From Bolinopsis microptera (lineage: Eukaryota; Ctenophora; Tentaculata; Lobata; Bolinopsidae), in the NCBI RefSeq assembly GCF_026151205.1, contig NC_087083.1:2172501-2236500 (forward strand): a DNA stretch of 64,000 bases, in the 5' to 3' direction. Below are positions 10,801 to 21,500 of this stretch, in pieces. Numbering within the stretch: position 1 is the stretch's first letter; each line of letters begins with the position of its first letter. The translations under genes and the position numbers were made by a program. Under the pieces are notes generated by a model, which searched no databases, was not told the origin of the DNA, and worked only from the letters and a program-made list of their open reading frames with translations.

Positions 10801-12866
10801 TCAAGAGTCGAAATTCAGCAGCTTCTTCCCAACTGCGAACCAGATGCCTCATGCTCAAATGTTCCCGCCAAAATTTTACATACCTAACTTCCTGTTCCAT
10901 TTGTCCTTGTATCTTTCAACCGGATATTATCCAACTACCAGTATACAATTTACACTATACATTGCACAGTGCAGTGTACACTGTACACCTAAACTCACGA
11001 ACATGCAGTAGATGAATCCATAAATTTGGAACATGGGGACATCGAAGTATTGGCTGTATTTGAGTGCTGGGAAGCCTCAATTCGGTTTTCTAAGATGGAA
11101 AAAGTAGTCAGAACGGTCCAAAATTGGTCGAGTGACATATTGGGTACTTGTGGAGATATGAGAGCAGCAAACCCCAGATAAGTTCGCACCAAAGTGTCAC
11201 TGTTATAGAGAAATGTAGCATAATATTTTGTGCTCCTCTTGATTGCAGTAGAATGTCCAACTTCTCAGTGGTATGGGTAACACTATTGTGGCCCCAATAT
11301 ATTCATCACTAAATGTTAAGATCGTAAACAGGGAGACAATTTGGACTCACCCTATGTGTAACCCCATCGTTGATGCTGCCCTCCATGCCAACTCCATAGG
11401 TTTACCTCGCATATAGTGATTAGTGATAGACAGTTACCTGAAAGATGAAGTGGTTGGAAAAGTGAACAGACTATATTCAGGGACAAACCGTCCTTTTAAT
11501 AGGAAAGATGATGTTTTTTTTTATTATTAAATACTTTTCAAATTTTACAGAGTACAGCAATAGATGAATATAAAATAGAATCGTTCAAAATATCGCCCCC
11601 ATCTGTAAAATATGATGGGCACCCAAACACGGTAAACACATAGTGAACTATGTCCGCAGTAACTTGGACCCATACATAGTAGCAAGCATTTAATGTTTAA
11701 TGCGGTTTTCAGCGAACCTTTTCGTCGTTGAACTTGAGAAGCATTTTCTTTTCGTTAGCACTACGGGACGAAAAACAGGACACCGGAGTTGGAGATTGTT
11801 GACACGGAGAAGTCCAGCACGAACCTGGGTAACTTAAATCAGTCTTATGAGGTGGATTAATTTCGTTACTGAACAAATTTCGATATTTTAAAGTCAGTAG
11901 TCGGTACCATCTTTTGCGGTTCGATTTTATAGTAGAATTCATAAGATTTGATATCAGAATCTTGCCATAATTCTGTTATACAGTGGACTGAATGACAGTT
12001 AATTAACAAGCACGCATATTAGACGACCTGCATTAGTGCAAGATATCACGTGGACCGGTCACGTGCAAAGCATCTCAACTCCCGCACTATCTGGGTAGTT
12101 TGTACATGAGAACCCTCGTTACCATGGTTTCTACGCAACTTGTATTCGTTTACATAATTTGCACGTGGGCGGTCGTACATTATACATTATACAGCAGAAA
12201 TAATTCTTTGAATTATAGTATTGATGAGAGGTTCAGTTGGTCCTTACTGCTTCAAAGTCAAACACAATATAATCTACAGGCTTTAGTACTTTATAATTAT
12301 TACTCATGTACGAGTTCTAAATATCATGTAGCTTTATATATTATAGAATATTCGGTGCAACCATATTTTACTTTGAGCAAACAATTGTACCTATATATTC
12401 TCATCGTTGAGAGTAGTAGAATATTCTATATCACGTGCTCCGGAACTCCGTTATTATCCAACTTTTAACATAATATACATTTTAGAGGCAGCTTCTAATT
12501 TTAGCATGTTTGGAACATCATAAGAAGGGAAGCTTTGTAAGTAAGGGGTATTGTTTACTTTTACGCGATCGTGATATATAAGACCAACAAATTAAGATTT
12601 AAAATATTTCTCACGGTAGCAAATATTTTGTAATGCGATGTAACTTCGCTTCCTTTTCATAACATAAAACCGCAGTACTAAACACAGCACTTATATCGAC
12701 TCAGCCCTGCTCATTAATTATTAACACTAGCTGCAGGTATAGCTTATAATTACAAGAATGTTAGTTCACATGTCCATGTCCATCTAAACTTTAATGAAAA
12801 GGATTATTGCTAAATAAATGGCCCGCTTGTAACTGATTTTAAACAGACCTGGTATATAATTTTCCA
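10800..12866. other. no gene seen
   Basis: There are only chance reading frames, such as a 122-codon AT-rich frame at 12100-12468 with no recognisable features. A palindromic patch of TGTACACTGTACA type lies at about 10950-10990. Confidence 0.4.
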
Positions 12867-13846
12867 TTAAGTTCCTTTGATAGTAAGTCTAGCCAATCTT
12901 CGAGCAGTATCCGTGGCATCCGTACTAACGTCAACACACTCTTTCATAAAGTACAGTACTGGAACCAAATTTACGATCTGAAGAGTAAATATCACAATAA
13001 TTTACAGAAATTATTTGAAACCTACTTGTCAGTTATATCAATTTACAATATATAGTAATCTGCTAGGGCTTTCCTAATATTGATTATACGGTCCGGTTGA
13101 GTACACATTCTAAAACAATACCAGTTTAACGATATTTTAATTCAAATTCTACTCTATTCTTCTATTTCAGTCTGTTTCTAATATGAGCATTGCTCCTCGA
13201 GGCTCGACCATCTCAAGTTTAATTGTTACCAATTTAAAACGAAAAGTGCTGCAGTCTTCAATCTAAAACTGACCTGAACACTGAAGGCGGCAATGCTTGA
13301 CATCTTGTTAGTATGAAGTATCCCTTCATCAGGTTCAGGAGAGGTGTGCGGGGATCTTTATTAGCAGGCTTTCCTGGACCACGATTTAGCTGACAGGGTT
13401 CTCCTGAGAAAATAAAATAGTCAACATGCGTTTTGCATTTATGTTTGCAACTGTCAGACAGCGACAGGATGCAAAAATATGAACTTTCATAAATTAAATA
13501 TAAAGAACAAAAGGTACCATGCAGCTGTAAAATTCAGTCAGTATATTTTTAAATGCCTTAATTGGTAATCAGAATCCAGACAAAAGATGGTGGCTTAATA
13601 AATACGTTACATAAACTTTATACCAAAAGCATAGACCGTACCTGACTCAATCGATTATTGGTATCGCCGTTTGCACCGTTTACTTAGGGAACAGAGGCGA
13701 TAATACCAACCGGATAGCAGGTCAATGGCAGTTTTGTCAGATTTGTCAGAGAATTTGGCATGTCTCTAGTACCTTTTGGTCTTCCCAAGATGCTCGATCA
13801 TGGACATTCTTAAGAAGCTTGTCGATAATTTCAACACTAGGGTAAC
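12867..13846 (-). CDS. unrecognised minus-strand gene, 3' exons
   Basis: Three exon-like segments share protein-like character. The last exon is 12977 to 12867, with a strong acceptor (TTTACTCTTCAG). It is phase 0 and reads IVNLVPVLYFMKECVDVSTD, continuing to TIKGT and a stop. The segment 13403-13274 has an acceptor TTTTCTCAG and a donor AG|GTCAGT. Its first half reads best as ENPCQLNRGPGKPANKDPRTP. Its second half reads best in another frame, SPEPDEGILHTNKMSSIAAF, which joins the last exon in phase. The segment 13846-13773 reads YPSVEIIDKLLKNVHDRASW and ends at a donor. A one-base shift inside the middle exon, and phases that I could not link between the middle and upstream segments, leave the model incomplete. 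It could be a damaged gene, or a real gene with an assembly error. Upstream exons and function are unknown. Confidence 0.45.
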
Positions 13847-13849
13847 CTA

Positions 13850-16365
13850 GAAACAAACACAATTAACTCATAATAGTAAGAGGACATAAATTAGACCATG
13901 CAGTACGATGTTAACACTGCGATGTTAACACTGGACGGTTACATAGCGAATGTAGTTGATTAGAATTCCTGCAATTCAAGCAGTTATTCGCATACAAAAT
14001 CTTTGAAAAGCGAAGCGGGATATGTACAGGAATCTTAACTTACTTTTTGTTTGGTTGCCACCTCTTGGCAAAGAATGCAGTTATCTAGCGTAAAGTTGAC
14101 CCGAGAAACGTTATTATTTAGACAAGATTATAGTAATCTGAAAGTGAGGACGGTTAGATTAAATTAACAGATTACGAAAGTAAAAAGTAAGATAGATTAA
14201 ATTCGAATTTCTAACAATTTTTTATGCACAAATATTCATGGCATGCGAGTATAAAAGTTGTACAAAAAGAGCACACGTACCTTTTGATTGCAGTTCACGA
14301 ATGAACAATGTGAGAAATCTTTATCTATCGGGCATCCCTGGGGAACGCAGGGCGGGCCTACACCCCACACACTTCGAGTTCAAGTCTTCCTCCACAGCAT
14401 TCCAATAATATGGTACAGTAGAATGATCCCAGGGGTGAAGCAAAATAGGGAGTGGCAGCGCGACAAAGTTGGCAACAATATGATCGTAAGGGTCTTAGCT
14501 AATACTACCATATTCCGTTGCGAAATCGTTGTGAACAAACAAACCGATCCGATTCCAACCACAAACGGAACTCTACAAGCAACATAGATTTAGAGTTCCT
14601 ACAATTACCCATAGAAACGTAACGCTTGCGGAGATATTCAAATATTAAAAATGTACAGCATTTAGTGTTTTGAGCCGCGCATTTTTGAACTTTTGTCGTG
14701 TTTATTTACACAATTATTTGGCGAATGTAATTACAAATCTAAATATCGAAAATATGAGATTCCAGATTCTTAATTTCAAAATTTATGTTTCTTCATACTT
14801 AAATAGGTACGTGGCACTAATATTTGTCATTTATTTTGCACGATACGTGCTTTTAAATTTTAATAAGTGTAATGAAACTATAAATTTACTTTATCATTTA
14901 TATATTATGATTTTGGCCTAATAACTTGGTGAATTAAAACTTTGTGATCGCAATGTATATTTGAAGTTTACTTGTGATATCATTATTTCTGCCGCAACAT
15001 TGTGATTTTTAATAAAAATTATCAATAACTAGAACTTACAACATATAAAGACGCGCGCGATAAAAATACAAAGTTATAATGAATAATTTATATATAAACA
15101 GTTTTTTCAATTAGTAATTTACAATGGAAAAGGTTGTTATATATTAAAATAAAAATAAAAGCGACCAAATGAATCAACTTCAACACGGGAAAAAAAGTGA
15201 TGTACATTTTACAATGTGTTTTAAATACAAGTAATCGTATTACTTATATTTTGCATTATCAATTATATAACGGCATAGTCATACTAATTCATATAAAAAA
15301 CAGCAATTGCACATCAAAATTCCCATCAAATGTCAAAAATTAGAAATTTAATGCAGTATAAATATTAACAATAGTTATATGCATGGTTGATGTTGAACTA
15401 AACTGTGCAAAAGCTGCGCGCGCAATGCAAACTACAAGCGTTTAGTTGCAAATCAAGGTCTACCGAACTTTGTAGGGCGCGAAACGTTTTTATCTTGACG
15501 TGTTTGCGCGTCCTGAGTAATCAGCTCGCGGTGGGTTACCCTTATTATAACCTGCTAGATATTTCTCATAAAACAAAACGTTTAAGCGTGTACACAGAAC
15601 TTGTATAATGTAATACGTTGTCATGACCCCCATGATTACAGTAATTGTCATTTCAAAATTCACTTAGTATTGAAAGCCACGCGGATACAGCTGGGCACTT
15701 GCGCGCGGAAGCTATTTACAACGTAAAAAACACAAAACAGTCAAAATTTAATCGCACCCGACATGTAATGAAATGACAAACTAAACTTTAAATGCCGCCC
15801 TGCCAGTAAAAGAGTTCGACGCGAATACTGAGCCGCGCGCGGCCGCGCTCAGCCTGCCATTCTGCTAAATTTGTATTATTATAGTATTGATACACGCTGC
15901 ATTCCATTTTTCGCAACAAATTTTCGGTCCTCGGCCGCCGCGCGCTTCACACCTAAAATAAGTATAATTTATACATTAACGTTTATTAAGTCAAAATTGA
16001 TTAAATGATAATTGCAAATATAATAACTATTTGATGTGTAATTTTTTGTCCTCGACCGCTAATTTTTAATTAAATTACGTGAATTAAGGACAATCAACAA
16101 ACGGAATATAAAATTGCAGCTGTTTTAAAACTGACCCTGTGACTGCTTCTGTAGCCAGGAAAATGTTAAATGACAGGACTTGGAGTTGTTCTTGAAGATT
16201 TTTGCTTGAAGTCATGGGCATTCTCTGATATGGCTAGCTGTTATTTAATGTTTGGAGTGTTCTTAAATATTATGAATGAAAATATAGCGGAATGATAGTG
16301 CAGGCTGAAATGAGTGTGGCCTTTTAAATATGGAGGGCGTGGGTTCATTGATTTTGCGCTAGTAA
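13850..16365. other. no supported gene
   Basis: A 99-codon plus-strand frame at 14288-14587, preceded by an acceptor-like TTTTGATTGCAG, contains VRVLANTTIFRCEIVVNK and could be a lone exon, but I have no family or neighbouring exon to support it. The rest is AT-rich with CG-rich islands near 15410-15960, part of which is an inverted copy of sequence at about 7.6 kb. Confidence 0.3.
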
Positions 16366-17385
16366 GCTAGTCGATTCAGGATAGCATCTCGTGAATATGC
16401 ATTCTCAGTGGCACTCACTAAAGATCTTGTGAGTTTAATCAACCAACAAGACCAGGATATCACCAAGCTGGATATGGGCAAGATGAAAGAAAAGAAAGAA
16501 GAACTGAGAAAACAGAAAGATGAGTTTCTATCACAAAGGTTCAAGATGCTTTATAATGGGTCAGATCATCTTCTTAAGAACCACTTAAACCAAGCAAGAG
16601 AGAAGGGAGCATCAACATGGCTTTCAGCATTACCTCTAAAGGACCTCAACTATGTTCTAAACAAGCAAGAGTTCCAAGACAGCATACGCCTACGCTATGG
16701 ATGGAAGATCCAAGGAGTGCCCTCTAAATGTGCTTGCGGACATGCAAACAGTGTCTACCACTCCCTTGATTGTAAATTAGGTGGATACGTTTGCATGCGC
16801 CACAATGCCATTAGAGACACTGCAGCTTTCTTCCTTCAAGAAGCAAAGTGTAAGGATGTAAGGATAGAACCTGCACTCCTACCTGTCCAACCAACTTCAT
16901 TCTCCAGGAAGACCAACACCCAGGATGAAGCCCGTCTGGACGTAGCAGCTGTTGGACTGTATGCACCATTCGAAAGAACATTCTTTGACATCAGGGTCAC
17001 TCATCCTAATTGCGACTCCAATACATTTAAGCCACTAGATAAAATCTACAGTGCGCATGAGAAAGAGAAGAAAGATCTATATGAGGAGAGAGTACTTCAG
17101 TCAGAGAAAGGGTCCTTTGTCCCACTAGTTTTTACAACATCCGGAGGTATGGGCCCACTCTGCACTGTGTTTGTAGATCGTATTTCTGAAAGGATAGCTG
17201 ACCACAATAAAGAAGCTAAGAGTCAGGTCAAAAATCACATCAGAACACGATTCAGGTTTGATCTGCTACGAAGCACACTCATAGCACTCAGGGGAATCAG
17301 AGGAAGACAAAAAGCCCAGCACCTTGGACTGGTTGACGTATCCTTCAATCTCATTCCTCAGAAGACGAGCTTTGAGGTCTCTTAA
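16366..17385 (+). CDS. C-terminal part of an RT/RLE-like retroelement protein
   Basis: The frame is open from 16366 to the stop at 17385 (about 339 codons) without a proper start codon, as expected for a 5'-truncated copy. Order of features: a charged helical region (KMKEKKEELRKQKDE); EKGASTWLSALPL; a domain starting with RLRYGW; a zinc-knuckle-like cluster (CACG...YHSLDC); GGYVCMRHNAIRDTAAF; then ARLDVAAVG...FFDIRVTHPN, which resembles the acidic core of PD-(D/E)XK nucleases; and an end module with FTTSGGMG and RSTLIALRGIRG. A CxC...H...C knuckle, an RHN box and a D...D-x-R core in this order resemble the restriction-like endonuclease end of R2/NeSL-type non-LTR elements. The catalytic assignment is an inference. 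It is the least damaged of five family fragments in the window. Confidence 0.6.
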   Translation, partial: ASRFRIASREYAFSVALTKDLVSLINQQDQDITKLDMGKMKEKKEELRKQKDEFLSQRFKMLYNGSDHLLKNHLNQAREKGASTWLSALPLKDLNYVLNKQEFQDSIRLRYGWKIQGVPSKCACGHANSVYHSLDCKLGGYVCMRHNAIRDTAAFFLQEAKCKDVRIEPALLPVQPTSFSRKTNTQDEARLDVAAVGLYAPFERTFFDIRVTHPNCDSNTFKPLDKIYSAHEKEKKDLYEERVLQSEKGSFVPLVFTTSGGMGPLCTVFVDRISERIADHNKEAKSQVKNHIRTRFRFDLLRSTLIALRGIRGRQKAQHLGLVDVSFNLIPQKTSFEVS

Positions 17386-17869
17386 GTTTGTTTATGTAAA
17401 TTTTATAGACAATTTATTGTAGCTATTAAAGGGGATGTACGGATAAAGTACCAAACCTTATTGTGTATATTTGGTTGCAATTCCGGTAAATGATGAAACA
17501 TGTCTCTTCTGAGAGTGATACCGTGAGTTGCTTCCTTTTTTTAGTCGATCGTAAAGTACTTTGCCAGGGATTGAAATAGTTGTAGTCGTTGATGAAAGTG
17601 GCAATTGATAATACTTCATAGAAATGGAATGACGTACATATAATTTACCACAATTAATTAATTGCAATCTTTGAATTCATTCAGCAATTTGCAATTAATG
17701 CTAGTCGTCACTAATTGTATTCAAGATAGATAGACAAGATTCTATCTATATGATTTTCTGTTTACCATTTATATGATCTGTTTACCATGATGTCATAAGT
17801 AGTCAGGGATTGTTATTGTTGTTGTCCTTGATGAATGTGGAAATTAATACTCCATAAAAGTCGATTGAT
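17386..17869. other. AT-rich spacer, no gene
   Basis: No exon-like segment is supported. The sequence at about 17565-17625 resembles that at about 17812-17850 (GTTGTNGTNNTTGATGAANGTGG...AATTNATA), suggesting a diverged local duplication. Confidence 0.4.
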
Positions 17870-18012
17870 GTATGTATACATTGATGTATGTATACATTGA
17901 TGTATGTATACATTGATGTATGTATACATTGATGTATGTATACATTGATGTATGTATACATTGATGTATGTATACATACATGTATGTATACATACATGTA
18001 TGTATACATACA
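17870..18012. repeat. 16-bp minisatellite (TGATGTATGTATACAT)
   Basis: About nine head-to-tail copies of a 16-bp unit, changing to CATGTATGTATACATA at the right end. The unit is largely purine-pyrimidine alternating and partly self-complementary (GTATAC). It ends exactly where the LINE tail at 18012 begins. Confidence 0.85.
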
Positions 18013-18494
18013 GTCGTCGACCGGAAATCCTCAATTTAACAACGCTGGCAGAGCGGCGAATACGTGGGGACCTCATTGAATATTTTAAAATGATAAGTGG
18101 TTTGGCCAATTACGGAGCTGGTTTGTTCAGTATGAGCAGATCTGGTCTTAATGTGGTATCAAACAGTAGATGCAGTAAAAGTAGCAGTAAAATGAAGAAA
18201 GTCCACAGTTCTTTTCTTCCGGAGAGGGTGAGACCATATTGGAACAAACTCCCCTCGGATGTCAAGAATTGTGGGACAGTATCAAGTTTTAAAATAAGAT
18301 TAGAGGCTTTTAAAAAAAAGACTATTTTAAACGGATCTGTAAATGATAGTCATTTTTGGTATGTTTCGGACGAAGTATTAGGAAAGATTGACAAAAATGT
18401 ATTGAAATGGATATCATCTGCAGTTTTTAAATACAGTATCATATATTGTTGTCCTAATGTTTTTCTCAAAATCTCAATTAAATTGTTTAAATAG
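18012..18494 (+). pseudogene. LINE ORF2 C-terminal tail
   Basis: An open frame encodes RRPEILNLTTLAERRIRGDL, then a variable region, then SSFLPERVRPYWNKLPSDV and FKIRLEAFKKK. The sequence LNLxTLxxRRxRGDLIE followed by a W-N-x-L-P block is the standard end of CR1/jockey-type LINE ORF2 proteins. The RT domain is absent. The fragment ends about 20 bp upstream of the acceptor-like site in front of the HECTD1 start codon, so it lies in the promoter-proximal or 5' UTR intron region of that gene. Confidence 0.65.
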
Positions 18495-18516
18495 AAAGTG
18501 TTGATTTCCTAATCAG

Positions 18517-21500
18517 ATGGGTGATGTTGACCCTGACATGCTCCTTGAATGGCTGGAAATGGGCCAGGGTGACGTCAGGGACATGCAGCTCATTGCTCTG
18601 GAACAGCTCTGCATGCTCCTGCTTATGAGCGACAACATAGATCAATGCTTTGAGAGGTATGTGATTGTAACTTAGATTTTTAGCCATGTACTTAATGTAC
18701 TTAATGTACTTAATGTACTTAATGTACTTAATGTACCTACTGTACATGTACTTAATGCCATGTACACTTAATGTACATGCTTTTTTATGATGATTCCAAT
18801 GATTTTTAATCATAAAACTCTATCTCAACTTGGATTATCATTTACTCACAGTTTTTATTTACAGCTGTCCCCCAAGAACCTTCCTCCCAGCTCTATGCAC
18901 CATCTTCATGGATGAATCTGCTCCAGAAAACATTCTAGAAGCCACTGCAAGAGCAATGAGATTTTATCTAGATGTCAGCGCTGAGGTTAGTGTAGGCAAA
19001 AACAGATGTAGCTTAGGCCTTAGTTTCAGCAGTCAGTAGTTCAGTAATGCAGGAAAAATAGAAAATTGTCCATTAATGATGTTGAACTTCAGTGTTTCAA
19101 CATCATATATCTTGAAAGTGTCTCACTTATTTACTTAAAACCTCATGTAACTCCTTCACCCATCTTATCTGTGATGTCCTAACTACCAGCTAACTATTTA
19201 CCAGTGCACAAGAAGGATAGTGTCAGTTGACGGAGCTGTAAAGGCTCTGTGTGACAGACTCAGTAAGAGGAGCGATACTAGAACCGGTAAAGACCTCTCT
19301 GAGCAATGTATCAAGGTAAATACTTTGTAAATTACCATATCTTGTGGAAGCACGCAAGTTATATAATAACAATTATTTTACTTAGGTGTTTATATAATAA
19401 CAAGAGAATGGAATTATTTTACTTCTTTACAAAATGTCTTATCATGTGCATTATTTCAAGCCCAAATGTTTTACTGCAAAATTAAGAATCACACAGTTCT
19501 CTCCATTCCGCCTAATAATCCATCTTATAATCAACATTGCCTCCCAGGTGCTAGAATTCATGGTGACAAGAGAGGCGGGTCTGATATTCCATCTTATAAT
19601 GAACATTGCCTCCCAGGTGCTAGAATTCATGGTGACAAGAGAGGCGGGTCTGATATTCCATCTTATAATGAACATTGCCTCCCAGGTGCTAGAATTCATG
19701 GTGACAAGAGAGGCGGGTCTGATATTCCATCTTATAATCAACATTGCCTCCCAGGTGCTAGAATTCATGGTGACAAAAGAGGCGGGTCTGATATTCCATC
19801 TTATAATGAACATTGCCTCCCAGGTGCTAGAATTCATGGTGACAAGAGAGGCGGGTCTGATATTCCATCTTATAATCAACATTGCCTCCCAGGTGCTAGA
19901 ATTCATGGTGACAAGAGAGGCGGGTCTGATATTCCATCTTATAATCAACATTGCCTCCCAGGTGCTAGAATTCATGGTGACAAGAGAGGCGGGTCTGATA
20001 TTCCATCTTATAATCTAAACTGCGAAAGTCGTTCCTATCCATAAAGGTGGTTCAAAATTGGAAGTAGCTAATTATAGGCCGATCTCTCTTTTGGGATCAT
20101 TCTCGAAAATTTATGAGAAACTTATGCATGCTCGTGTTTTAGAATTTTTAGATAAGAACGATTCTCTTTTCGAAAATCAATACGGATTTCGGCCAGGAAG
20201 ATCGTGCGAACATGCACTGCTCAATGCCCAAAATTCCATACTACACTCTCTGAATAAGAAACAAATTTCCCTACTGCTCCTGCTCGATTACAGTAAAGCC
20301 TTTGACGTGCTTGATCATGAGACCTTGCTTAAGAAGCTTGACCATTATGGGATCAGGGGAGTCGCGCACGAATGGTTTAGATCTTACCTTTGTAATCGAT
20401 CTCAATACGTAACTTTAAACGGAACTTGCTCTTCTAGCATGCCCATAGTTTACGGCGTACCTCAGGGTAGCATTTTAGGACCTCTCTTATTTGTAATTTA
20501 TATAAACGACCTACCTGGAATTAGTGATTTTGCAAAGTTCATCCTTTATGCCGACGACGCAAACATATTAATTAGTGGAACCACCCTAGAAGAAATACAA
20601 TTAAAAGCTAATCAGCTAATTTCACGTCTTGTAGATTGGGTAGGTGTTAATGGGCTATCTTTAAATGTAAAAAAGACGTGTTACATGATTTTCACTAGAA
20701 AAAGAATCGACTTCAGCGGCTTTAATTTGTCCATTGACAACACTGTAATCGAACGTAAGACTGAAGCAAGATTTTTAGGAGTGATCCTAGACGAAAAGCT
20801 CACTTGGCAAAAACACATTACGGCCGTTAGAATAAAGATGGGTCGCTACCTCGGAGTTATGTATAAGCTAAAGCACCTTCTACCTATCAAAGCCCGCCTA
20901 AACATTTTCCAAAGCCTTATACAATCCCATCTAAATTTCTGTTCTTTAGTGTGGGGATTTGCCTCAAAATGTCACATTGAATCTCTGTTCACCAAGCAAA
21001 AGCAGGGAATTAGAGCTGTTATGTCAGGATATGTAAATTATAGATATAAAGACGGCAATCCCCCGGAGCACACAAAAAGTGCGTTTAGATTGCATAATAT
21101 CCTAACAGTCCATAGCGTCATTGTAAAAAACGCTCTTATTCTACTACACAAAGTAAGGAACATGCCAAGCCTTCTCCCTAAATCCATCAAAGAACTTTTC
21201 CCTCACGATATTCCCACCTATAATTCCACATTCGAACATAACCTTTCTTGGTTCACAACTTACAACGGCCCAACATTTAGAAATACTCTTTTCTTCAAAG
21301 GACCCATGCTCTCTATTACAAAACAAAGTAAAGATATAACTATTCCAAGTTCTACCTTTTCAATTGAAATCTTTAAAAATTCAGCTAAGGGCGAACTCCT
21401 CAAGCTGCAAAGCTCAGGAGACGATGAAAATTGGCCAAATTTCTTACTTTATAGTATACCTGGGCTAAGAAAGTCTCAAAGAGAAGGTCGCTCGCAAATA

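Noticed and set aside
13642-13690. Possible extra exon (GANGDTNNRLSQ) of the minus-strand gene at 13 kb
   Set aside because: A donor is present but the only acceptor starts with an in-frame stop, and its phase does not fit the next exon.
19434-20044. Long overlapping reading frames on both strands through the 69-bp array, looking like a repeat protein
   Set aside because: The unit length is a multiple of three and lacks stops in several frames, so all frames stay open by construction. The same applies to 21813-23327 and the minus frame 23254-21857. Only the final 129 bp is coding exon.
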